DNA from: Bacteroidales bacterium
GTDB lineage: Bacteria > Bacteroidota > Bacteroidia > Bacteroidales > Marinilabiliaceae
Direction of reading: 5' to 3'
DNA length: 37,667 nt
NCBI GenBank assembly: GCA_022768325.1
Contig: JALEMI010000035.1
Location: 1 to 37,667 of the forward strand
In this document: positions 15,149-22,866 of the stretch, piece after piece
Position numbering within the stretch: the first letter of the stretch is position 1
Layout: each line of letters starts with the position of its first letter
Translations under genes and position numbers: made by a program
Notes under the pieces: model-generated
Seen by the model: only the letters and a program-made list of their open reading frames with translations
Told to the model about the DNA's origin: nothing
Databases searched by the model: none

Positions 15149-16351
15149 CTATGCTTTCCTAATCGCCTTAAGATTTGGCAAGAATGCGGCAACAAGACCG
15201 GCGAGAGGCGTGAACGCACAGAAGCCGAAGACAGCCTGCAGGCCATAGACATCGACAAAGTGGCCGAGAATGGCAGCAGCTACACCAGCCACGCCGAACG
15301 CGAAACCGAAGAAAAGACCACTGACAAGACCGAGCCTATTGGGCAACATCTCTTGCGCATAGAGAAGAATGGCGGGGAAAGCGGACGAAAGCATGAAGCC
15401 GGCGCAGAAAGCCATGGCCAACGTGCCGTGGAGACCACAATGCGGGAGAATGAGGCTGAACGGAGCCGTTCCGAGAATGGAAATCCAGATGACATACTTG
15501 CGGCCAATCTTATCGCCGACAGGGCCTCCGACAATGGTGCCGGCAGCCGTCGCGAAGAAGAATATGAACAAGGCAACCTGCGAGAACGAGACGGAGACAC
15601 CGAACTTGTCCATCACATAGAAAGTGAAGAAATTGGACAAGGAGGCCATGTAGATATACTTAGAAAAGATGAGCACAGAAATGACGCAAATGGCGAAGAT
15701 GGTCATGCCTTTGGACAAAGGACGATCGCGATGGGGCGTGATGGTGGAATGAGCCTTGCGGACGGAAGCGAGGTAGGCGGAGTACCATCGGCACACGGGA
15801 CGGCTGACAACAATGGCCAACAGAGCGACGAGACAGAACCACGCCATATTGGCACGTCCGAAAGGCGCGACAACGGCAGCCACAGCAAGCGGGCCGAGCG
15901 AAGAGCCGAGATTACCCCCGACCTGAAAAATGGACTGCGCAGTGCCACGATGCCCACCCGACGCGAGGGACGTGATGCGGCTTGCCTCGGGGTGAAGAAT
16001 TGAAGAGCCGAGACCGATGAAGAACACGGAGACGCACAGGGCGGGGACGGACGTAGAGACCGACACGAGGGCAAGGCCGAACATGGTGAAGAACGATCCG
16101 AGGGGGAGCGAATTGGCAAAAGGCCGCTTATCGAAAACGACACCAACAACAGGTTGGAAGACCGACGAAGCGAGCTGATAGACAAGCGAAATGACACCGA
16201 CTTGCGTGAAAGAGAGACCGAGGTCGGACTTGATAAGCGGGTAAGAAGCTGCGATGACGGCCTGCATGAGGTCGTTCAGGAAATGGAGCGCGGAGAGCGC
16301 CAGAACAATAGGGAGCACAGCCCTGACGGAAGGGGAAAGAGGTCTGAACAT
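15149..16351 (-). CDS. fsr: MFS exporter, fosmidomycin-resistance (Fsr) type
   Basis: The 400-residue protein has the twelve-helix layout of the major facilitator superfamily. Family-specific pieces are ALHFLNDLMQAVIAASYPLI at the N-terminus, DLGLSFTQVGVI, a FDKRP loop after helix 2, GLGSSILHPEASRI, the NLGSSLGPL helix and GDKIGRKY in the second half. These match the fosmidomycin resistance protein subgroup, a drug efflux family; the true substrate here is unknown. The ATG at 16351 gives a natural start. It is a single-gene unit on the minus strand, located between two copies of a degenerate direct repeat and next to a dead DUF3990 gene. Confidence 0.85.
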   Translation of the reverse strand: MFRPLSPSVRAVLPIVLALSALHFLNDLMQAVIAASYPLIKSDLGLSFTQVGVISLVYQLASSVFQPVVGVVFDKRPFANSLPLGSFFTMFGLALVSVSTSVPALCVSVFFIGLGSSILHPEASRITSLASGGHRGTAQSIFQVGGNLGSSLGPLAVAAVVAPFGRANMAWFCLVALLAIVVSRPVCRWYSAYLASVRKAHSTITPHRDRPLSKGMTIFAICVISVLIFSKYIYMASLSNFFTFYVMDKFGVSVSFSQVALFIFFFATAAGTIVGGPVGDKIGRKYVIWISILGTAPFSLILPHCGLHGTLAMAFCAGFMLSSAFPAILLYAQEMLPNRLGLVSGLFFGFAFGVAGVAAAILGHFVDVYGLQAVFGFCAFTPLAGLVAAFLPNLKAIRKA

Positions 16352-16454
16352 GATCTAATACTGTTGTTGTCTGATTGTCTTACGGTAAAAGTAGGAAAAA
16401 AGCGACGGTTGGAATAACCCGAGGCGGAAATTATGAGGGGGTGAGAGGTGGCGG

Positions 16455-16605
16455 CTCTTCCTTTAATGGCTTGTGGCGAGTTTTCCATTTTGACACCAAA
16501 CGATTACACTGGTCGGTTGGTGAGGTGCGGGACTTCCGGCCGAGTACATCCGCTTTGCGTATGTACCCGGTTATTTGAGGTGTGGCCTTGCTGGGCAGAG
16601 GGAGT
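16455..16605. repeat. Degenerate dispersed repeat, copy B
   Basis: Same-orientation partner of copy A at 14096-14245. On the minus strand this copy reads PSKATPQITGYIRKADVLG and, later, NRLVSKW, against PSKSIPITRYTRTAY and HRVS in copy A. The 16352-16909 gap otherwise contains a run of eleven G and the guaD terminator, and no gene I can support. Confidence 0.5.
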
Positions 16606-16831
16606 TGGGACAAGAAAATGTGGATTTGCTTTGCGAAGATGTGACGGGGGGATCATCACTCCTTTTGCTTGCGGGGATGTAGGGCGTGGAGTGGACCGTT
16701 ACTCATGATTATTTGCGGAGGGGAATAAAGAGCCGTGAGGACGCTGTTGCGGTGAAGTGGGGGCTATGAGGGATTTAGCCTCAACATGGGGATGTTTTTT
16801 GCCGAAGATGGTTTTTGAGGAGAGGGTTCGA

Positions 16832-16842
16832 GGGGGGGGGGG
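16832..16842. repeat. Run of eleven G
   Basis: An 11-base G homopolymer lies in the gap downstream of guaD, between its terminator and repeat copy B. It is not inside a supported gene. Confidence 0.9.
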
Positions 16843-16844
16843 AG

Positions 16845-16877
16845 AAAAATACCGCATTCTTTCGTATGAATGCGGTA
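16845..16877 (-). terminator. Rho-independent terminator of the YkvA-guaD unit
   Basis: A perfect TACCGCATTC/GAATGCGGTA stem (10 bp, arms 16850-16859 and 16868-16877) is followed on the minus strand by a run of T. It lies 32 bases past the guaD stop. Confidence 0.9.
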
Positions 16878-16909
16878 CTTTAAGTTGTTGGGGAGTGATA
16901 GGATCGGGT

Positions 16910-17377
16910 TTAGTACTCAGTCTTGTCGGTCTTGGCGTCCCAGGCTTTGAAGGTCTCGATGGCCTCGTTGGGGAGCATTTGCTCTTGGGGGATGAAGCGG
17001 TCGGGTTCGGGGAGGGAGAGTTGCTTGTAGATGAACGAGTCGTCGAAATTGATGCGCGCGGCATCGGCTTTGGTGTTGCCGTAGAAAATTTTTGAAATGT
17101 GAGCCCAGTATATTGCGCCGAGGCACATGGGGCAGGGTTCGCACGACGTGTATATCACGGAGCCGGAGAGGTCGAACGTACCCTCGTTGCGCGCGGCGTC
17201 GCGGATGGCGTTGACCTCGGCATGGGCGGTGGGGTCGTTGTCAGCGGTAACACGATTTACGCCACGGCCAATGACCTTACCGTCTTTCACCACAATTGCG
17301 CCAAAGGGACCTCCGCCGTTTGCGACGTTGGTCGTTGCCATGGAGATGGCTTCGCGCATGAATTCTTCTTTGGGCAT
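16910..17377 (-). CDS. guaD: Guanine deaminase (CDA-fold, GuaD type)
   Basis: The 155-residue cytoplasmic enzyme converts guanine to xanthine. It belongs to the small zinc deaminases: the HAE motif (His52, Glu54) and PCPMC (Cys82, Cys85) bind zinc and activate water. It resembles Bacillus subtilis GuaD more than TadA: GGPFGAIVVKDGKVI, DNDPTAHAEVNAIR, YTSCEPCPMCLGAIYW, DDSFIYK, and a C-terminal EY, which in GuaD reaches into the active site of the partner subunit. Length equals the family norm. It starts 24 bp after the YkvA-like gene and probably shares its transcript. A less likely alternative is another nucleoside/nucleobase deaminase. Confidence 0.9.
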   Translation of the reverse strand: MPKEEFMREAISMATTNVANGGGPFGAIVVKDGKVIGRGVNRVTADNDPTAHAEVNAIRDAARNEGTFDLSGSVIYTSCEPCPMCLGAIYWAHISKIFYGNTKADAARINFDDSFIYKQLSLPEPDRFIPQEQMLPNEAIETFKAWDAKTDKTEY

Positions 17378-17401
17378 GGTTGTTTGGGGTTGTGGGGTTG
17401 G

Positions 17402-17791
17402 TTACTCTATCAGTTTCTTGGTGTCGACATCGGGAAACCACTCTTTCATCTTGCCGTCGGCTTGCTTTCTAATCTCGGGCGTAATGTTGGCGGTCACCTT
17501 GACGTAACAGGCGATGAGAGCCGCAAGGTCGTCGGCATAGCCCGCAATAGGGATGAAGTCGGGGACCAGATCGATAGGCATGATGAAGTATCCTAACGCT
17601 GAGAAAATCATGATTTTATCGGTGGTCGAAGTGGTGTCGGCAATTGCCGTGTAATAGAGCAAAAGCGCGTAGTATATCACCTTTGCACCGGCTTTGAGTG
17701 CCACATCCTTGACCTTATCCCAGAAACCGGAATCTGAGAAATTGCCCTCGTAGCCTTGCAATAGCTTGTTGCCATCAACTTTTTCTGACAT
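17402..17791 (-). CDS. YkvA-like DUF1232 membrane-associated protein
   Basis: The 129-residue protein has the DUF1232 signature: a hydrophobic helix with YYALLLYYTAIAD, then FSALGYFIMPIDLVPDFIP and GYADDLAAL, residues ~38-93. The PxDLxPDxIP motif after a hydrophobic segment is diagnostic for YkvA-type proteins, whose function is not established. The acidic, charged ends look cytoplasmic. It lies upstream of guaD in the same orientation. The nearby zeta-like gene is upstream but has its own terminator. Confidence 0.85.
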   Translation of the reverse strand: MSEKVDGNKLLQGYEGNFSDSGFWDKVKDVALKAGAKVIYYALLLYYTAIADTTSTTDKIMIFSALGYFIMPIDLVPDFIPIAGYADDLAALIACYVKVTANITPEIRKQADGKMKEWFPDVDTKKLIE

Positions 17792-17894
17792 AACTGAAAG
17801 TTTTGAATTGAAAAATTAACCATGAAGGCGAGCCGAGGCCGCTCTTCACAAGCCTAATATAGGAAATTTCCACGACGAGGGCAAGGGCGCGCGG

Positions 17895-17929
17895 AAAAAA
17901 GGAAGAGGGCGAATAGGAGGAATACGCCC
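17895..17929 (-). terminator. Terminator after the zeta-like gene
   Basis: GGGCGTAT/ATTCGCCC on the minus strand forms a stem of about seven pairs (17907-17929), followed by TCTTCCTTTTTT. It lies 15 bases past the stop codon. Confidence 0.6.
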
Positions 17930-17944
17930 ACGCGACTAAATGGA

Positions 17945-18757
17945 TTAGATATGAGGGGCATCCAAGATTTCGCTTGCCCAGCGGGGCAAAATGTCCACAT
18001 ATAACTTCTTCAGCTCACAATCCGAAAGGCGTAACAGAAGCTGGGGCATCTGCCCGTCCGTGGAATTGTCGTAGACGTACAAGCGATCGACAACGGAGGG
18101 AAGAACCTTGCAGTTGGCAATAGACTTGGGATAGCGGGAAATAATCTTGTCCGTCGGGACGTCATGACAGCCATTCATCAGCCTATTTGCGATACGCCCC
18201 GCATTGATAACAGGGGACTGCGTCGCAATGAAAAACAGGCGGATGAAAAAGCCTTCCCTTTTTGCGCGGATTACAAAATCGACCTTATCCTTGGCCGACA
18301 TGACGGTCTCAAAAATCATGCTTCGCCTCTCTGCGAGACATTGCTCACGCTATTCATTGCAGTAATTGGCGGCCTTCAGCACAGCATCCTTGTCATTCAA
18401 ATCACCGAAATTGTTTAGCGCAACATAATCGGGATTGATGTACTCAGAATCTTTGAGCCATTGGTGGTCAAGAACTTGGGTAGTAAAAGTAGTTTTCCCT
18501 GAGCCATTGGGGCCTGCCATGACAATAAGCACGGGGCGACGTTCTGACATCGTCGTCACCTTTGCGTCTATACGGCCTGCCCACTCCTTTTCGGCGTCCG
18601 CAATGGCAGATTGAATGATCTCCGCAACACGTTGCTCGACTTGGGCGGTAGCCTTGCGAGCTTGGATTGTGGCTTCCCCCATTATCTGCTCCAGCAACTC
18701 ATCGCTTGGCTCTTCCATTGACGTGAAGCGGTAGCTGTGCAATTCTTTTTCTGACAT
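17945..18757 (-). pseudogene. Zeta-toxin-like P-loop kinase gene interrupted by one in-frame amber codon
   Basis: Two adjacent reading frames lie in the same frame and together form one zeta/AAA-type protein of about 270 residues. The upstream part (18350-18757, 135 residues) holds a long helical N-terminus and the Walker A motif MAGPNGSGKTTF at ~80-91, then INPDYVA. After ...NYCNE a single TAG at 18350-18352 interrupts; ten sense codons later the second part continues with MIFETVMS, KAKREGF-like RAKREGFFIRLFFIAT, the zeta-family segment GCHDVPTDKIISRYPKSIAN, and YVYDNS. No frameshift or deletion is visible, so this is either a fresh nonsense mutation or readthrough. Zeta toxins phosphorylate UDP-N-acetylglucosamine; solo proteins of this family are common and their targets are unknown. 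No epsilon antitoxin is visible. Confidence 0.8.
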
Positions 18758-18771
18758 ATCGGGGGGAGGTA

Positions 18772-18811
18772 GAAATTAAAATACCCAACCATGCGTTGCA
18801 TGATTGGGTAT
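18772..18811 (-). terminator. Terminator of tRNA-Ser
   Basis: A 14-bp stem with one mismatch (arms 18781-18794 and 18798-18811, ATACCCAA/TTGGGTAT ends, GTT loop) is followed on the minus strand by TTTTAATTT. It separates the tRNA from the zeta-like gene. Confidence 0.9.
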
Positions 18812-18821
18812 CAGTAACTTG

Positions 18822-18909
18822 CGGAGAGGACGAGATTCGAACTCGTGAAACGCTTTGGGCGTTTACACGCTTTCCAGGCGTGCCTCTTCAACCACTCGAG
18901 CACCTCTCC
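18822..18909 (-). tRNA. tRNA-Ser (anticodon GGA)
   Basis: The cloverleaf is complete: acceptor GGAGAGG/CCTCTCC, D stem CTC/GAG, anticodon stem CACGC/GCGTG with loop CTGGAAA giving anticodon GGA, a long class II variable arm (AAACGC/GCGTTT), T stem ACGAG/CTCGT with loop TTCGAAT, and discriminator G. The long variable arm and G discriminator are serine hallmarks. CCA is not encoded, so it is added after transcription. Confidence 0.97.
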
Positions 18910-18924
18910 TTTTTGAAAGCGATG

Positions 18925-18954
18925 CAAAGTTAGGCATTAGTTTCTAAATTGCAA
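18925..18954 (-). promoter_or_regulatory. Promoter of tRNA-Ser
   Basis: On the minus strand TTG, a 19-base spacer and TAACTTTG match the Bacteroidetes primary-sigma consensus (TTTG, 19-21, TAnnTTTG). The -7 box ends 15 bases before the mature tRNA 5' end. Confidence 0.75.
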
Positions 18955-19145
18955 TAGGCTGGGCTAAATTTTTCAAACAAACTTATTCGCAGAAATTGCC
19001 AAACCTTTAGAAACCAGCCTCATGCGGGGGCAAAAAAAGAACGTCGGGGAGAGTCCCCCACCCTGCCAAATCTTGCAAAGAGGGCGCAGAAGAATGCGTA
19101 GAGGCTCGCGAGTTTGGGCTAAAAGAGCCAAATCTCATCTCTTTT

Positions 19146-19177
19146 TTTGCAATAAATGCCCTTTTAAACTACATTTG
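19146..19177 (+). promoter_or_regulatory. Promoter of the DUF4268-ktrBA-tsaC-rpe operon
   Basis: TTTG (19146-19149), a 20-base spacer and TACATTTG (19170-19177) match the Bacteroidetes -33/-7 consensus exactly. The first start codon is 30 bases downstream, giving a short leader. Confidence 0.8.
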
Positions 19178-19207
19178 AAGTCATTTAAACGCAACACTTT
19201 CACTCAG

Positions 19208-19663
19208 ATGTACACGAAAGAAGAGGCGCAGGCCATCAGGCACGAGTTCTGGCATAAACTCGAAAGCAAATCGCGCAGAGCGCCAGGACAGAACGGGAAG
19301 CCCATACACTGGATGATGGACAAGACCGGAATCCGCGGTCTCGACCTGCGATTTGACCTGAGCGGAGGGCGCGTCATGGTCGGCATTGAGATAAACACGC
19401 ACTCCGAAGAGAAAGACAAAAAGCTGTGGGAGAAGCTCGTAGGATGTAAAATATTGATAGAGAAGAACTTTGAAGAGCCGCTGACATGGGACCCAGAGTT
19501 CGTGCGCGAAGCAGGGAACACCGTGCACCGCGCGTACGTATCGACCGAGGGGGACATATACAATAAGGATAAATGGCCTGAGATGTTGCGGTTCATGATT
19601 GACAACATGATGCGCATGGAGAAAGCCTACCGCTCGATTCAAGACTACATGATGCACTTTTAA
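19208..19663 (+). CDS. DUF4268 family protein
   Basis: The frame is open from 19022, but the ATG at 19208 lies just behind the promoter and gives the family's usual opening MYTKEEAQAIRHEFWHKL. The 151-residue protein has the DUF4268 pattern: an aromatic N-terminal helix, a strand pair with DLRFDLSGGRVMVGIEI, a charged KKLWEKL helix, and a helical end. It has no signal or membrane segment. In other genomes this domain is found alone or next to nuclease-like domains; the function is unknown. It heads the K+ transport operon and ends 12 bp before the KtrB-like gene. Confidence 0.8.
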   Translation: MYTKEEAQAIRHEFWHKLESKSRRAPGQNGKPIHWMMDKTGIRGLDLRFDLSGGRVMVGIEINTHSEEKDKKLWEKLVGCKILIEKNFEEPLTWDPEFVREAGNTVHRAYVSTEGDIYNKDKWPEMLRFMIDNMMRMEKAYRSIQDYMMHF

Positions 19664-19675
19664 GCGCGGAACGCC

Positions 19676-21511
19676 ATGAGGGAGTTGTTCGGTCTTTTCA
19701 TGGAGTATGTGCTTAACGCACTTCGCCCAATCCAATACCGCCTGCTGTTGATAATGCAGCGGTTTGAGGAGAGGGTGCGAAACATCGTGAACAGCCTGAC
19801 CATAGGCCTGTCGATAATCGGAATTGGCAACGTGATATGGCAGATAGGCTTTGAGACATCGCCCGAGTCGATACCTATCTTACAGACAATCAACAACATC
19901 CTTATCTATTGGTTTGGATGTGTGCAGATATACCGATTGATAAACGGCCTGCTGAGCGAGCGCCGCGTGGAGCTATGGCAATTGGCCTACATGGCGGTCA
20001 TCTGGGCATACATAATATGCGTGGACAGGATTAACGGGGCGGGATGGCTGTCTCACCGTTACATTGTGGACACGATAGTCGTCATCTTGTCGACATACGA
20101 GCTCTCCACACTCAGCATATCGTTCTTGACCCGCAAATCGAGCCCGACGATGCTATTTGCGGGCAGCTTCGTGATATTCATCGTCATAGGTACGGGCCTG
20201 CTCTTGATGCCGCGATGCCACTATGACGACATGACACTCTTGCAAGCCGTCTTTACGTCGACATCGTCGGTTTGCGTCAGCGGACTGTCGGTGATTGACA
20301 TTGGCCGGGCCTTTACGCCCTTTGGACAGGCGGTGGTCATGGTCTTGATACAGGTGGGTGGCTTGGGCGTGATGACGTTCACGTGTTTCTTCGCCCTCTC
20401 CTTGACGGGGAAGGGGTCATTGCAAAACAGGATGTTCATCAAAGACTTGATTTCGGCCGACAACATGTCGGACATTTTCCAGACTTTGAAGCACATCATG
20501 TACGTGACGTTCCTTATTGAGGGCGTCAGCGCATGGTCTTTATATTACCATTTTCGCGAGGCATTGCCCGGGATGCCTATTCACGACGTGATATTCACAT
20601 CGGTCTTCCACGCCATCTCCGCCTTTTGCAACGCGGGAATATCGAACCTGCCGGACGGACTGCTCAACCCCGCCATATTGCACAACAACGGAATTCACAT
20701 GGTGATTGCCGTGACCGTCATATTTGGCGGAGCCGGATTCCCACTTCAGTCGGCAGCGATAAACTGGGTTAAGAATCACGCTAAGAGACTCTTCTTCAGA
20801 ATTTTAGGCAAAAAGGAATATGCCCGCTCGAACCGCACGCGCATCATAAACGCGAGCAACAGACTGACATTTTACAGCCACATCACTCTCTTGATATTCG
20901 GCACGATAGCCTTCCTGATTTTGGAGGCGGGACGGTCGCAAGCCGGTGCGAGCCTCATCAACAGACTGATAGACTCATTCTTCATGTCGGCGAGCGCACG
21001 TACAGCGGGATTCATGTTCATGGACCTGCTGACGGAGTCGGGCTCATCGATTGTGGTGTTGATGCTCTTGATGTGGATAGGCTGCGCCCCGATGTCGACG
21101 GGCGGCGGAATGAAAGTGACCACGTTTGCCATTTGCGTCCTCAATGCGCGTAACGTATTGATTGGCAAGGATTGCATTGAGATATTCGGGCGTCGAATCT
21201 CGACGGCATCGATACACAAAGCTCATGCCACGATGACGATCTCCTTTGGAGCGGTGGTAATCAGCACGATAGCGATGAAAATTGCCATGCCAGAGGTGGA
21301 CACCATACGCCTATTCTTTGAATCGTTCTCCGCCCTCAGCACGGTGGGCCTGACGATGGACCTTACCCCGACGCTGAACACGGCGTGCCAGCTGATACTG
21401 ATTGGCGATATGTTCCTTGGGCGCATTGGCGTGATGGCCTTCCTGATGATTTTCATTACGCCAGGCAAACACCAGCGGTACAAATACCCGTCGGAAAACA
21501 TCATGATATAA
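19676..21511 (+). CDS. K+ channel-like uptake subunit, TrkH/KtrB family
   Basis: The 611-residue inner-membrane protein carries four pore repeats typical of Trk/Ktr subunits. Their filter glycines appear in SVCVSGLSV, AFCNAGISN, SARTAGFM and LSTVGLTMD. Other marks are QVGGLGVMTF and the MSTGGGMKVTT segment near residue 470, equivalent to the pore-gating region. An extra N-terminal part of ~150 residues with four hydrophobic helices precedes the core; such extensions are common in Bacteroidetes versions. The RCK-type regulatory subunit is encoded 19 bp downstream, so the pair forms a complete K+ uptake system. Whether it is Na+- or proton-coupled cannot be told. Confidence 0.92.
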   Translation: MRELFGLFMEYVLNALRPIQYRLLLIMQRFEERVRNIVNSLTIGLSIIGIGNVIWQIGFETSPESIPILQTINNILIYWFGCVQIYRLINGLLSERRVELWQLAYMAVIWAYIICVDRINGAGWLSHRYIVDTIVVILSTYELSTLSISFLTRKSSPTMLFAGSFVIFIVIGTGLLLMPRCHYDDMTLLQAVFTSTSSVCVSGLSVIDIGRAFTPFGQAVVMVLIQVGGLGVMTFTCFFALSLTGKGSLQNRMFIKDLISADNMSDIFQTLKHIMYVTFLIEGVSAWSLYYHFREALPGMPIHDVIFTSVFHAISAFCNAGISNLPDGLLNPAILHNNGIHMVIAVTVIFGGAGFPLQSAAINWVKNHAKRLFFRILGKKEYARSNRTRIINASNRLTFYSHITLLIFGTIAFLILEAGRSQAGASLINRLIDSFFMSASARTAGFMFMDLLTESGSSIVVLMLLMWIGCAPMSTGGGMKVTTFAICVLNARNVLIGKDCIEIFGRRISTASIHKAHATMTISFGAVVISTIAMKIAMPEVDTIRLFFESFSALSTVGLTMDLTPTLNTACQLILIGDMFLGRIGVMAFLMIFITPGKHQRYKYPSENIMI

Positions 21512-21530
21512 GGTCATAAAGAACAAGACC

Positions 21531-22223
21531 ATGAAATACATAATAATAGGCCTCGGAAACTTTGGCACGAGCTTAGGGCTTCGGCTGTGCGACCTGGGTC
21601 ACGAAGTGATAGGAATTGACTCACGCGAATCGATTGTCGAGGAGTTTAAAGACAAATTGACAGGCACGGTGTGCATGAACTCGGTTGACGAGGCATCGCT
21701 GCGCAGCCAGTCGGTATTGGAAGTAGACGCCGTAATTGTGGCCATTGGCGAAGACTGGGCGGCATCGATACAGACGACAGCCCTGCTCCAGCAGATGCAC
21801 GTGAAGCGCATAATAGGCCGCTCGCTCTCGAAACTGCACGAGACAGTCCTCACGGGCTTGGGAATCAAAGAGATTATAAACCCCGAATATACGGCAGCGT
21901 TGGAGATTGCGAACAGCATAGTCTCGCAGAGCGTGGTCCACACGTACAACATCACCTCGCGCATTGCCATAAACGAGATTACCGTACCGAAATACTTTGC
22001 CAATCAGACCGTGCAGGACATAGACCTGGCCAAAAACTTCGGCCTGACTCTGATTGCCATAAAATATCAGCAAGCCACGGGCGGCAAGATGTACTCGGGA
22101 AACAAAGGGTCATGGCAAGTGACGCGATATTTTGAAGACTTCAAGTTTAGCGAAGGCGACCGAATAGTCGTCTATGGCGACAACGACCAGATGCAGAAAC
22201 TTCTGGACTTGATAAACAAATAG
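21531..22223 (+). CDS. K+ uptake regulatory subunit, KtrA/TrkA (RCK) family
   Basis: The 230-residue cytosolic protein is the nucleotide-binding gating ring of the preceding channel. Residues 1-135 are an RCK_N Rossmann fold with GLGNFGTSLGLRL and the acidic residue of GIDS at the end of strand 2, the position that favours NAD(H) or adenine nucleotides. Residues ~140-230 form the RCK_C domain (GDRIVVYGDNDQMQKL). There is only one RCK repeat, as in KtrA, whereas E. coli TrkA has two. The tsaC-like gene follows after 5 bp. Confidence 0.92.
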   Translation: MKYIIIGLGNFGTSLGLRLCDLGHEVIGIDSRESIVEEFKDKLTGTVCMNSVDEASLRSQSVLEVDAVIVAIGEDWAASIQTTALLQQMHVKRIIGRSLSKLHETVLTGLGIKEIINPEYTAALEIANSIVSQSVVHTYNITSRIAINEITVPKYFANQTVQDIDLAKNFGLTLIAIKYQQATGGKMYSGNKGSWQVTRYFEDFKFSEGDRIVVYGDNDQMQKLLDLINK

Positions 22224-22228
22224 AAACC

Positions 22229-22858
22229 ATGCTATTAACGATACATCCCGAATCGCCCGAGGAGCGCAAAATTGAGCAAGTTGTCTCGTGTCTTCAACGC
22301 GGCGGCATCGTGGTCTACCCCACCGACACCGTCTACGGCATCGGGTGTGACATTACGAACCAGACGGCCGTGCAGAAAGTGCTCCGCTTCAAGGACGTGA
22401 ACCTGAAAAAGAACAGCCTCTCTTTCATCTGCTACGACCTGAGCCATGCGGCCCAGTACATACGCCCGATTGACAACCGCACCTTCAAACTCTTGAAAAA
22501 GAACACGCCAGGGCCGTTCACCTTCATCTTGGAATCGAACAGCAACGTCCCTAAACTGTTCAAGGCCAACAAGAAAACGGTAGGCGTACGCGTGCCAGAC
22601 AACACGATTGTCCGCGCATTGGTGGAGCGGCTTGGCAACCCGATACTCTCGGCATCGGTAAAGAACCCGGCCGTGGAGAATGAGGAGATTGAGTATATTA
22701 CGGACCCGTCGCTCATCCAGGAGAACCTCGGCTACATGGCCGACATTGTGATTGACGCGGGAATTGGCGGGACGGACGGCTCGACCGTAGTGGACTGCAC
22801 GACAGAAGATTGGACGATAATTCGCCAAGGAAAAGGAAACTTGGTCACGAACATCTGA
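22229..22858 (+). CDS. tsaC: Threonylcarbamoyl-AMP synthase (Sua5/YciO/TsaC family)
   Basis: The 209-residue protein probably makes L-threonylcarbamoyl-AMP from threonine, bicarbonate and ATP for the universal t6A37 tRNA modification. Family segments are the N-terminal GGIVVYPTDTVYGIGCD, RFKDVNLKKNSLSFIC, PGPFTFILES, GVRVPDN and, near the end, GGTDGSTVVDCT followed by IIRQGKGN. It lacks the C-terminal Sua5 domain, so it is the short TsaC/YciO form. YciO-type paralogues of unclear activity exist, and the KxR/S-x-N residues would need an alignment to separate them. It sits in the K+ transport operon without an obvious functional reason. Confidence 0.85.
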   Translation: MLLTIHPESPEERKIEQVVSCLQRGGIVVYPTDTVYGIGCDITNQTAVQKVLRFKDVNLKKNSLSFICYDLSHAAQYIRPIDNRTFKLLKKNTPGPFTFILESNSNVPKLFKANKKTVGVRVPDNTIVRALVERLGNPILSASVKNPAVENEEIEYITDPSLIQENLGYMADIVIDAGIGGTDGSTVVDCTTEDWTIIRQGKGNLVTNI

Positions 22859-22866
22859 AACAGACA

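Noticed and set aside
16431-16613. Small minus-strand frame with GYIRKADVLGRKSRTSPTD
   Set aside because: It lies over the degenerate repeat and its partner at 14.1 kb is broken, so it is better treated as repeat-derived than as a gene.
17945-18352. Amber codon as sign of a recoded genome or selenoprotein-like insertion
   Set aside because: Other genes in the window end with TAG (for example at 358-360), and a UAG-specific insertion system is not expected in this group; a nonsense mutation is simpler.
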